Assembly: GCA_012295275.1 (NCBI GenBank)
Contig: CM022667.1
Location: 19,994,410-20,058,409 of the forward strand
Direction: 5' to 3'
From: Chrysomallon squamiferum
Lineage: Eukaryota; Mollusca; Gastropoda; Neomphalida; Peltospiridae
DNA length: 64,000 bases
Each line of letters opens with the position of its first letter. Within the stretch, counting starts at the first letter, position 1. The position numbers were made by a program, and so were the translations under genes. Of this stretch, positions 1-49,868 are shown piece by piece. A model generated the notes under the pieces. It had not been told where the DNA came from, did no database searches, and saw only the letters and a program-made list of their open reading frames with translations.

Positions 1-539
1 ATTATCTTAAACCAACTGGCATTTACAAAAACAAACTTTGTCCAGTATTTTGTGTGAGGCTTTGAGTAACAGAGGGTGTCTAAGGGAGTTGAGTGTTTTG
101 CAGACAAACACAACTGGCATTGACCTTCACCCACTAAACTCACAAAGAAAACCAACACAAAAAGTTTGGAATCTCACACCAAGAGAAAATACCACACTTA
201 GGTATGTGATGAATGACAAAAACCACAGAATCTGGGGGAAACTGAACATTCTGGGAAATTCCTACAGATTGATTTATTTGGTCTTTTGTGTTTCTGTGTA
301 CAGTTTTCTCTCTGCTACTTCGAACTATCGGCTGTCAAAGAAAGAAATGTTCACTTCAGATCTGTCACATCCAGCTGAACTATTCCTGCCAGGTTATTTC
401 CACAAAACAAGATTACTTGTCAAAACTGTTGTACTGACAATTTCATATCCAGTTCCTAACCCATACAGTAAAACCAAGAACAACATAAAATTAGACAGCC
501 ATTTCTTTTTTTTAAATTTTGTTTCCATTTTAATATTAG

Positions 540-578
<39 letters not shown>

Positions 579-695
579 TAATTAAAAAATACTGAATTAA
601 TAAAAGAAATTATACCATGTGATATTTACAGGTTTCTAAGTTACAAACTTAATTATCAAGTATAATCAGAAATTCAAAAAATGTTACCATTAAAA

Positions 696-755
<60 letters not shown>

Positions 756-1374
756 ATCTCTACTACTGCTGCTAATAATAATAATAATAATAATAACAAT
801 AACAAGAACAATAACAATAATAATATTGCAGCTATATCAATATAAAGATTATAACTGCCATATAATTAATGCCAAGATGACTGAATAAGATCATTTTCCG
901 AGCTATGTCATATTTTATTATTTAATTTTTTTTTTACAATTTCAACAAATCATTATAAATCATTAAATTATTATTAATCATCTATTAAAAACTTTACAAC
1001 ACATGTTTCAAACACAACAGCTATTATATTACATTTCTGTTAATTTTAACCCATGGGTGTGTGACAGAGTTTAAAAAAACTGAAGGTGTATCATCCTCTA
1101 TGATCATTAGCCAATTGTTAAAACTGACAGAAGTGGTGTTTTAAACAGAGAGGAACAAACAATGATTGATGTTCAGTGAAGGAAAGGAAAAAGAGGTCTC
1201 CTTTCCTGCCAAAACCCACTATCTGATTACAAAACACACACAACGACAAGGTGAAAAGATGACTTTTTCAAATCTTACTTAAAAGAATGCTAAGCATTTG
1301 GACCAACTACAAAAAAAAAAAAAGTAAAAAAGAGGGTCTAATCGTGTAAAGTTTAGATTGGCAGAACGACATAC
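1..1374. other. Spire intron 4 (partial), no gene seen
   Basis: Intronic sequence downstream of Spire exon 4 on the minus strand. It holds a T run (about 545-575), an ACT/TAC array (696-755), an AAT/AAC array (773-825) and otherwise unremarkable AT-rich DNA. The open plus-strand frame at 38-595 has no family resemblance and ends in the T run, so I do not call it a gene. Confidence 0.7.
696..825. repeat. TAC array and AAT/AAC array
   Basis: Twenty perfect TAC units (696-755) followed by an AAT/AAC array (773-825). Confidence 0.93.
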
Positions 1375-39092
<37,718 letters not shown>

Positions 39093-39098
<6 letters not shown>

Positions 39099-39110
39099 TT
39101 TCCGTCATAC
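39093..39110 (-). promoter_or_regulatory. Upstream short frame overlapping the Spire start codon
   Basis: On the minus strand an ATG 10 bases before the Spire ATG opens ATG ACG GAA AAT GGC TAA, whose stop lies inside the first codons of Spire. If transcribed, it could lower initiation at the main start. The main ATG has the stronger context. Transcription start unknown. Confidence 0.45.
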
Positions 39111-39479
39111 TGAGCGAATGTAGCACTGCTCCGCCGGTTGCCACAGTGGAAGGGGAGATAAACGATTAATTTACATTATAGTCTGTTCCCCATTTCTATT
39201 GGCCAACTTCAAATCTGACCGACATTAAACCATGTGATTTTTTGTGTGCGGAGTTACTGACATTACGAATCGATTATTTTGAATATATTAGGCAATTTCA
39301 CACATAATTTGCTGTCATAATTTTTTTTTTTAAATGTTTTTTTTTAAAGTAAAGTTAACATTCGACAGGCCTTCGCGGTAAATTTCATGACTTATCCCCA
39401 AAAATTGTTTAATCGGTAATTTCATTGAGTAAACGGACAATTTCCCTCAGGACAGTTCCGCACAGGCCAGTTCGACACT

Positions 39480-39530
39480 ACATGCTCGTGCGCATACACA
39501 CACATGCGCGCACACGCGCACACACAACTC
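39480..39530. repeat. Alternating purine-pyrimidine GC/CA tract upstream of Spire
   Basis: About 50 bases of nearly uninterrupted CG/CA/TG alternation, the most CpG-dense stretch in the intergenic region, about 0.4 kb upstream of the Spire ATG. Such tracts favour Z-DNA. Confidence 0.6.
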
Positions 39531-39628
39531 CACACAAGCAAATGTATACAAGCTATTAGATTTACTGTCAACATCGTCATCGTCATAATCATTATTTTTA
39601 TTTTTATTATTGTTGTTGTTGCTGATGT

Positions 39629-39629
<1 letters not shown>

Positions 39630-39660
<31 letters not shown>

Positions 39661-39672
39661 TACTACTACTAC

Positions 39673-39725
<53 letters not shown>
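39630..39725. repeat. TAC then ATT trinucleotide array
   Basis: TAC units switching abruptly to about 16 ATT units, 0.5-0.6 kb upstream of the Spire ATG. Confidence 0.92.
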
Positions 39726-39726
<1 letters not shown>

Positions 39727-40095
39727 GATTCTTGCCACGGACACTTATACAAATTTAAGAGTGGGAAATTATCCAAAATTTTCATTATGGAGTGGGGAAT
39801 TGTCCTGGAACTATTATATTGAGTACTGTCGCCTCTAGGAACAAATCTTCCGCCGTTCTTACCGTGAACATATAATTTTCTTTTTTCTCCACCTGACAGA
39901 ATAACAATAATCAGCGCAGCAACCAAATTTCGGTCATTCTGTTACCACGTAAATACAGTACCTAAATATTTCAAAAATTACATTACATTTACAGGTTGTG
40001 ACACTTTCTTAAGTCCGTGCTCTTTAACCATTTAAATGTGAAGGTTATTACTCGTTTTAAATAAATAGTTCAAAATTTTCATATAAACCTCATTA

Positions 40096-40131
<36 letters not shown>

Positions 40132-41370
40132 TATTTTTTTATAGATTTTTTGTAACAAAAAAAAAAAAAAAAAAAATAAGAAAAAAAGATAATAATTAAA
40201 ATAAATAAATAAATAAATAAGGGAATTAACTATGTCAAAAAAAAAACAATAGTGAATAAGCTACCAGTGTTATCGCCCTTTATCGCATAATTTATCATTT
40301 TGTTAATATATTATTTTGAAAAAAGTGTCATTTGTTGAATGGTAATTTGTCATATTGTAGATTCTGTGGCAACTTCTAGAAAGTGAACCTAACTTAAATC
40401 TATTCAAAGACACTAAATTTAAGACATTTAACAACAGTCATGCCAAATGTGTAAAACCTAATGAGGGTCATTAGGTTTTAAGTTAGTTGGATAACAATAC
40501 AGTTCATTCAAGAAATTCTGCTCAGAATAGAAACTTGATTTGTGGGAAGTAGACAGAATGGCCAGTGGCGGTGTAGTGTTTTAACATAAATTATCATGTA
40601 ATGTGTCAAACAATGACAGATGGCTGGAAGGTGTCAAAAAATGGGTTAATTTTTATATGCTTTAATGCAGACAATCCAAATATTTTCATATTTTAAATTT
40701 TTGTGGAAAACATGCCTCTAAGTGAGAGTGCATTAAAACAGTATGTACATTCACATATTAAAAGACATATTAATTAATATTTTCTCAACACAATTACATA
40801 CTGTTCATATTTCTGCTAATGTTTTTAAATAAGGGTAATTCCAACCCAATGCAGCAATCATCATCAAAACTGTAAAATAAAAGCAAAACCAGAAAATAAG
40901 TAATTTTCATGTGTTTTATTTTTAGTCTTAAGTATGCAGCTGCTGAATAAGCAGGATATAACACACTGACCACTGGAAATGAAAATATCTATTTTAACAA
41001 ACTAATCAATATGTTACAATAAAACTTGGGTCTGCTCTTCAGTATTTCCTTTAAAACAAAACAAATAATAATAATGATGTAAGACAACATAATAAATAAG
41101 GATAAAATTCAAGCCATTTTGTGCATTATTACACACAGTAACACAAGCAGGTACTCCCTCATTCAGACCTTCAACTCCCACTCGTATTCAGTTAAATATT
41201 TCTGTTATGATTTTTTAGTAATCAGTGTTACAATCTAATTAGCAATATTAGATTAAATCTCAGCTTAGTAATTTAATCATTGTGGTTTTATAAAAATCTC
41301 TGGTTATTTTTTTTTGATTTATTTTCTTATTATTGTTTGGTTTCTTTCTTTAAAAAGAAATATATATAAT

Positions 41371-41408
41371 AATAATAATAAACAAAATCATAAATAAATT
41401 AATGAATA

Positions 41409-41457
<49 letters not shown>

Positions 41458-41458
41458 T
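41371..41458. repeat. AAT array
   Basis: AAT units with an AAAT stretch near 41390-41408. Confidence 0.9.
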
Positions 41459-44400
41459 CAATAAAAGCAATATTTAACAATAAACAAAAAACATAAAATA
41501 TATCCTAGCTATATAGAAAGTTAAGCAGACTTGTTCAGAAATCTGAATCAAGACACTGCAGAAAACACTAAATGCCCCTTTTTTGTTATAAATAGTGTTA
41601 ACCTTCATGCAGACTATGTAGTCAAATGAAATATTAGTTGTAAAATGTGTTTAAATTACTACCAATATCACTTTTCATTGGCAGTCAGTTTTTATAAGCC
41701 ATATCCTTGTTAAACAACTGTCAGTTTAATGATCATACCAAACTAATTAACATGCTGTTTCTTTTCAAGTTAGTTTTTAATAATATGATATGCCTATGAT
41801 TTGTCATTTTAACATTGTAAAAACGTTAGAAATGATGAATGATTCAATAAAAAAAAAAAAAAAAAAAAAAAAAATTGTTTCTTTATTAACACACCTGTTA
41901 TATAACGTAACAATCAAACTATGGTTAAAGTAAAGCAAAAACAGATTTTAAAAAAAAAAGTAAAAAGAAAGAATTGAAAAGGAAAATCCTTTATTAATTG
42001 TTACAATCATAGGCAAATTACATGCAAGTAATGTTGAGTGAATGCATACATACATATTTTTATTGTTAATTGTAATGCACACATAATTATTTAATTTACT
42101 TACACAACTTACAGATTGCACAGCTCTAAAACATCCTATTCAAACTTAAAAAATAAAAAGTGTTTCATGATCTGAGAAAACAAAAACATATTCGGCCTCG
42201 TGTTTGTTAATAAATTCATGCATAGCAGATTCTAATTAAGTTAATTAACAGTTACTTATGTTTTTAATTAACTGTTCATTAAATTTAATACACTTCTTTT
42301 TTTGTTCCCAAGGGATGTGGCAAGTATTTTTGTTATATTCTGACTAGCATTGATTCTGCAGAAATAAAACAATAGCTTTAGTGTATGCTATACTTGGAGA
42401 CATTTGTCTGTTCTGTTATTTGCTACAACTAGCAGTCATTTAACCTCCTAAGCTACTCAATATTATGCATAAATACGCACTTACATACTTGTCCAAACTG
42501 TGGCAGTATTTGCACGATAAACAAATAGCTAAAACGAAATACTAGTATTGAATAAAATAATTTATACAAATAAATATCAAATTTTAATGGGTTTTCTGTT
42601 TTTTAATCATCAAGCATCCAAATAATATTTATTCAGAAAATAAAATTGCCAATGCTGTTTGTTTCAGTCTTCGGTTAATAGTCTTATTAAATTGGTTTTT
42701 AAATAAAATAATATAATTATAAATATCACTAGTCCAGTAAATGATGTGAAGTAAACAGTTGTTTGTATTTAGGTCTTTTGATTTTTTTTCAGTTTTGGCT
42801 GAAGTAAAAAAAACTCCACAGACAAACAGCATATTAATCTAGAAAACAAGCTTTTTTTTTTTTTTAATTTTGAAATATTATTTGGTTAAAATATATGAAA
42901 ATTTTATTATTTTATTTTTTACAAATTTTACTTTGAATAAATCTTGCACTAGATGAAACTATTTCAGCATGGTTCAAAGAAGTAAGTCACCAGGCCAGTG
43001 AAAATGTTTTACTACATGTACAAGAAATCACACAAGTAGTGTGAATGTAAACTATCACACAAATGGTTGAAAATGTTTGCAATAAAGCTGAATCTAGATG
43101 AAAATTTTTGCTCTGAAACATATCTGTTTGGACAAGTTTTTCCATGACTGCTCTATTTATGTAAAATGCTCACACTTTTAACTCTCTCCACTTTAAAAAG
43201 ATAGGGAAAAAAATAAATATTAATAATTTCTAATGTTACAAATGAAATGACTTGCTACTATCATGGCTACATATATTAACAATTTAGTTTCTTTACTAAC
43301 TAGTGATCATTTCTAGAACTTGCGTCATCACAAACTGTTTTATATGTACAGTAATTTATTTCGCCAGGTTTTTTTAAACAGCTGTCAATTAATGCATATT
43401 ACACCAAATACCAGCCGGCTGGCTAAAATTAATTTGTGACATTTTAATCTAAAAAAAACAAACAAAAAAACTTAAATAAAGAATTTAAGTTTTTTGTTTG
43501 TTTTTTTAGTAAATGCAAAAGTTTTTGCAGATGACATTGTTAGAAACTGTAAGAAATATTTGTGTTTCCAACAATTACTTTTACTTTTTTCTTAAAATTT
43601 GTATACTTTTGTGCTGTAATATTTAACAGTTCGGTATAGGTCAATAAATTTTCAATTTTACTGTTACACTTTGACTGGAGCAAAATTTTTTATGATTTAT
43701 ATATAACTGTTTTTTAATTCTTTTTTTTGTTTATACACTACCATACATATATACATAATATTACACTGCATACTATCCCCACCATCCTACCCACCCAAGT
43801 ATTCATGGCACCCAGAGAACAATCTCCACACTGCACATTATTATACATGTAAACAATTAATCAACTATTTCTATAAAACAAGAAAACCAAACGTCTAATT
43901 TGTTACTGGTGTATACGTTATACATTATTGGGTGTTTCAGAATGAAGATTATGTAACAGACGTGTACTTAAACGTGCTACTTGTCAGTGGTTATACAGAA
44001 GACTATAAAGTTAATCTATAAGCCAAGCAGTTCGTTGGAGACGGAAATCAGGGAAATAATGTGAACAGAAAGAAAAAATATATATTTGAGTCAGCAGTGG
44101 GAAATCAGAAATATTTTTAAAGGTGCATTATCTATAAATATTAAAAATAAAAATAAGCCTGTACAGAGAAAAAGACAATCTTTAAGACACATTGAAGTAT
44201 ATATATCAAATAGCTACAGCCTGCAAATCAAACTGAAATCTCTACTGTTAATTTTACGAACTGAAAAATAACTACATATACAATTATTACTAATTAATAG
44301 ATCACGTTTAAGGTTATAAAGATCATAAAATGCAGCACTGAAAAAGTAAATTGTAAGGTCAAGAAATAAAACAGTTTTTTAATTCATACTGTCTATCATA

Positions 44401-45828
44401 GATTTATTGTAAATGTATAATCTTTTGAGGATACACAAGGTAAGATAGATATGCTGATAGAGACATGATTGGCTACATGAAAGACTGTGTTTTAAACAAT
44501 AATGATAAAAAATAAAAATATACAGAGCTGAAACTGATATATATCCTATTTACATAAATCGTTTCCTCTCCTTACCCTTAGCTATTTTATTTTATTCTGT
44601 TACTATTATTTTTACTCTGCATACATCAACTCACAACTTGTTTTGAAATGATAAAAAACTGAGTAACAACGATATCTTGATTTCCTAAAAACAAATCAAA
44701 GCTGAACATTTATGTCAATGGCAGTTATACATTATAATTCAATTAAAATTTAAATCAAATAAACAAGGGAAGCACACAACTATTTCATAACCAAAAAAAA
44801 AAAACCAGAAACATTACTTTTTATTAATGGGAGATATTTTACAAACATTCCAACTAATGATAAATAATGCCAGTATTATTGAGGAGTCAAGTAAATTGTC
44901 AGTCACTTCATACATAACTTGTTCAGAACAAAACACATAATTCTGCACATTACAAATGCTGTCTAAAATTTACTGCGGAAAAATGGGTAAGCCAGACAAG
45001 CAAGCCCTATTATAAATAACAAGGAACAATTAAAGTATGTGCAGGTGCATACAGATGAAATTTTCAATTCATTTGTAGTCTTATCTTTGTCACAAAAAAT
45101 AATTTTTATCATTTACATCATTTGTTAAAGAAGCATGGCTTGCTTTAATGGACAGACTTTTGTGAGTACAAATATATATATATATATATATATATAAATA
45201 TATATGTACACACGCTTATAATTATTTCTGCTTTAAATAAAATCTACAACAAATTTAAATAACTGAAACTACCTATCAACTCAAGTCAGAATTAGGAGGT
45301 TTTAAACTTGTTCAGTGGTCCCTATTCTATATAAAACTAAAAACAACTAACAATAGTTTTGTGGAAGCTGTAAATTAAAAAAAAACAATTCTTCTCAAAA
45401 TAAACAATGGTTTGGTTTGAAACAAATAAATAACAAAGAAAACAACAGAGACCACATTAAGATAGAACTAAAATATTAGTTTGGCAAGGAACTAGTGCTT
45501 ATTTTGTATATGTAATAGGTTAAAAGTGTGTGTAATGGCAAAAGTAAAAACTATTTTAAGGAGTGTGTGCAGAACAGATTATATTTAAATGTTTCTTATA
45601 ATTTATGACACTCATCACAACACATCATTGCAAAGCAAAAGATTTGAAAATTTATAAATAAAAAACAATTACATTTTCAAATGCTAAAACATATGTGAAT
45701 AATCTATTTATCTTTTTAGGACACTTTCCTTTTCAATAAATAATATAGTAATTATTATATGTTTTCTTTGAGGGGGAAAAAAAAAAAAAGAGAGAGAAAG
45801 AGAGAGAGAGAGAGAAAAAAAAAGACCC

Positions 45829-45902
45829 ATGCCATATCAAAAAAATGTCCTTTGCAGCAAGATACTGCAAATTACACTTTTTGTATGTGTGTTTTAACTG
45901 CT
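45829..45902. repeat. Copy A of a 72-bp dispersed duplicate (VAP 3' side)
   Basis: Shares ATGCCATA-TCAAAAAAAT, CAGCAAGATACTGCAAATTA and TAACTGCT with 46783-46854 in the same orientation, with scattered differences. Confidence 0.65.
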
Positions 45903-45996
45903 CCATTAACAATCTACAATTTGCTTTCTTGCACTCTGGACCACACCTTAGAGCAGTTACTCCCTTCAAACAGTACAATTAAAAAGGGGGTCTTAA

Positions 45997-46161
45997 CTAT
46001 AGAAACAATTTGCCAATAATCAAGCCTAAAATAATAGCTGCTACAATATAAACAACAGGGGGAATTGCATTTGCAGTTTGTACTGGCTGTGATGACGAGA
46101 TTGTGGGCGTGGAAGAGAGGGTGTCTGACATGGCCACCTTTCTCAGACGAAGGCCTTCTTC
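45997..46161 (-). CDS. VAPB: VAP coding exon 7 (basic stretch and C-terminal membrane anchor)
   Basis: Begins [10 protein letters not shown], then a Ser/Thr-rich stretch, then [20 protein letters not shown] and FL before TAG. This is a typical VAP tail anchor with a conserved GxxxG-like LGLIIG core. Acceptor TTTAACAG. Confidence 0.95.
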   Translation of the reverse strand, partial: EEGLRLRKVAMSDTLSSTPTISSSQPVQTANAIPPVVYIVAAIILGLIIGKLFL

Positions 46162-49100
46162 CTGTTAAATGAGGAAAAGTGAGAAAACATAAGTCAAATT
46201 CTCACTGGGATAAAATCAAGAAATACGATTGTGATGAGTAACAGAAAGAATAAAATATCAGACATATTACACATTTAGGACATTAATATTTCAAACAGGG
46301 CTAATTACTGCTGCTTTAGTTTTATTAATGCAATATCGTATGATAATATTTGATTGTAATTGGCTATAAAATTTTAATTAGATGTAATAACATATTTGTG
46401 AAGCAGCATTTAAAAATAGTTATATTACTTTGACCCAGTATAAAAACATATATGATTTTCTCTAGTCAAAACTGGTATGAAGGAAAGTTTGTTAAAAAAA
46501 CAATATTTTGAAATATATTTTAATGTTGAAGTTTGTAATTAACAAAAATGTACCTTTAACTGGGCATTGTCATGTCTAAGCTGAGAAACCTCAGACTGGA
46601 GTTTTTGAAAGTCATCTAATATTTTTTTCATTTCTGGGTCATGACTTGCCAGCTGAAAAACAAAGACAAACAAGATATAAATTATTCAGTATCTCTGACA
46701 TTAAGTTTGATAACAAACAGTCAACTACAAAAAAGGTATACATACAGAAAAAAAAGAGTTTAAAAATCACCAAAAACTAAAAATGCCATACCAAAAAAAT
46801 TTCTGCAACAAAATACTGCAAATTACACATTTTTATATCGATTATGTAACTGCTGAGACAAATACTGTATTTAAAAATATGGTAATTATTCACAACTGTC
46901 ATGTTTCGGTGTTTGAAAAAAATAAATGTTTAATTCTGACATACTGAACTCCTAGCTGTAGGCCCACTCAATGGAATCGCTTTAGGCATGTCTTCATGGG
47001 TGGTATCTTTTTCCTGCAATAAACACATTTCCCAAAAATCAACAAAGGAGTTTTGCATTTTGTAACTAAACACAATGCATTTGATGATGTAAACATTCAG
47101 CATGTTTTAGAAATGATACAACAGTACGCTGACACGATATTAATTTGCTCTATGATAAAACTGCAGAAATATTCTGATAACTTTTTTATTTTCATTTGGC
47201 AAATACTGCAGCAATTTGCTAAAATGGCAAATTGTTTACATGCAGTAAGTGAAAAAAATTATAGTGCTAATCAGAGTGAGCTGCTGTGAAGCTTGTCTGC
47301 AACAGGCGTCCTCTTTCATGCAAGATTATTCAACCGTATATACCACGGGGCTTAGGTTGCAGGCAGTTACTGTCATAAAAAGCTACAGAGTTCCAGTGAA
47401 TAAACCTCAAGAACTATATTACTATTTACATGATGTATTACAAAATCAACCTGATTAATTTATAATTCATTCAAAAAACAGCATGTGCAGTAAAAGTTCT
47501 TTATATGTATACCTTAATTTGTCTGCACATTAATTTTCTAAACTGTATATATAGCAATTAATAATTTTTACAAGACTGTAAAAAAGCAATGAACATTAAA
47601 ATACATACTGAAATATGTTGTTGATGTGTATCAGGCATATCGAAAAAACATTTCAGCTTTGAGTCCATCAAATTCTCTGGAGGAACATCTTTCCACTGAG
47701 GAAAAAAAAATATAAAAAATAAAAGGTAGAATAAATATATATTCATTTAATATAAAATTTTATTAAATGTTCAGGTAATATGCAAATACATTTGCATCAT
47801 CATGCTGTAGCCACTTGAACCAGTTTAGATTTTCCTCCACTACAATTTATAGGGTTTTATATAAAGTGTAAAACAAGAACTTTGAAACATAATATATGAA
47901 AGGAAAAATCACCTTTTACAATCACACAGCTATCATTTTTAACTATTTTGGAAAATTTACTGTGATTTCAACAGGTGTAGTTGTTTTAAACTGTGGATTA
48001 AATATGTAACAACTGTGTATTTCTAAAATATAGAATAACAAAGTAATAAGTAACTGTTGATGCTACTGTTCTGAAAACAGAACATTTTTGATAAACACGT
48101 TTTATTTATAAAAGGAATCTGCTCTATATTGTGGCATTCTATGTTCTTTATGAAAAAAAAAAAAATTAAAAATGTGTAACAAGAGAAATATACATTAATT
48201 AAATTAGAATGGCATTAACTATGTTGTTTTTAATTAACTGAAGCATTAAAAAAACATTAAAAATTTGATATCTGTTTTAAGGTTAAGAGTTAAGTATACA
48301 TATTTCAAACTCACCAAATTCTCTAGGGCATCCAATTTACCATCAGGCGCAAACAGTGTCTGGACCATAAATTTATGTCGGTTCTTTTCATTTGGGTCAT
48401 ATTCAAATGGTTGCAGCATTACTGAAAGTTTTTTTTAAATATTAAAAATAACAATATATAAAGTTACATAATAAACTATCAGCACAATTCATTGATTGAC
48501 CTTGACTTGAGGTTACTGAAATCATGGCTAAATTAATAATTTAGTGTAACCTACTTTGTACATCAAATACAATACAATCTGTTACTTGTATTATTGTTAC
48601 AAGCCATGAATCAACACTGTATTCTGATTCTTCGCCTAATACTGTTTTTCTTTGCATTAATGACAGTAATATTACATTTTAATATTTTAAAACCAAATTT
48701 TAGTTGCAAAAACAGAATTTAAATAATATAAAAATATATTATGTATTGAAACTCTGTTTGTACCATAAAACACAATTTAAATCAGTTATGATACTGATTT
48801 CATTATGACAAGTAAATACATATTTATAAACACCTGTTTATCTGGTAACAGTCAACGAATTTTAAAATATGAAATTACTAAACACAGTACCATACTATTC
48901 TTTTATTAGTTTCAGGGAACATTATTAAAAATCAAATCTGTATCAAAAATTATAAAATATGTTCTAAGCAGTAAAAAGAATAAAATAATAACACACCTGA
49001 AACTACAGTCTTATCTCCTGGCTCAATGATACCACTGTTTGGTCGAACACAGTATCTCTTTGGTGCAGTTGTCTTTACCTTGAAACATACTCTCTTTTGT

Positions 49101-49824
49101 GAGGGGTTTGTCAGTTTCAGTTCTGCAGTGACAACTTCTTTGAAAGGACCTGCAAATTAAAGAAATGTTCTGATCATTATAAACACTTAATAACTAAATA
49201 CTCACATTTAATTTACAGCTCTTTTTTTTCTTCAATATTTTCACACTGAAATTCCTTTATTTTATAAATAAATTTATAAAATGATGATTTATAATTTGAC
49301 AGCTGAGCCATCCACTATGAATTTTACCCTGATGGCTGGAATATATTTTTAAACATTCAAATTTAACTTTGATGTAAATTATAATTAGTAACAAACAGAA
49401 TTCCTAGGTTACATGTATTCATCCCATGTTGTTTTCTTTTTATAACTAATCCAGGTACTAACTTTGGAAACAGTAAGTAGCCTACAATTTTTTTTCTCTC
49501 AAAATAAATGCATATTATGTGAGGGTGTGTGTAACACAATAGTACTTGATTTCATCTTCAAATGTAATGATGCACTCATATCAAATGAGCAGGTTTTAAC
49601 ATTTATCTATTATCAAACAATAGAGAATGTAAAATATCATTCATATATCTAGTCACTAAATTGTTACAATCAAAGCAAACTGTTTTCCCAGCTGTCAACA
49701 TGATAATAAATAAAAATAATGACCCACTAACCCACATGACAATTTAAGAATTTGAGTGCTGGCTTAGCAATAATTTTATTATTAAAAACATGTTAAAAAA
49801 ATATCTTTGTCATGTTTTGCTTAC

Positions 49825-49868
<44 letters not shown>

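Larger units (their letters stand above)
39099..45996. other. Intergenic region between VAP 3' end and Spire start
   Basis: Both neighbours are on the minus strand, so this holds the VAP 3' UTR on the right and the Spire promoter on the left. Near Spire the DNA has more CpG and an alternating purine-pyrimidine tract (39480-39530). Repeats: TAC/ATT array 39630-39725, TA array 40100-40130, AAT array 41371-41458, A run 41849-41873, TA array 45175-45206, AG tract 45789-45817. A minus-strand AATAAA at 44824-44819 could end VAP transcripts about 1.2 kb past the stop. No other gene seen. Confidence 0.6.

Noticed and set aside
38-595. 185-codon open frame on the plus strand
   Set aside because: No family resemblance, lies in a Spire intron on the opposite strand, and its end is a poly-Phe run from a T tract.
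39720-39926. 68-codon minus-strand frame upstream of Spire
   Set aside because: No homology recognised, starts and ends in intergenic DNA, not joined to any exon.
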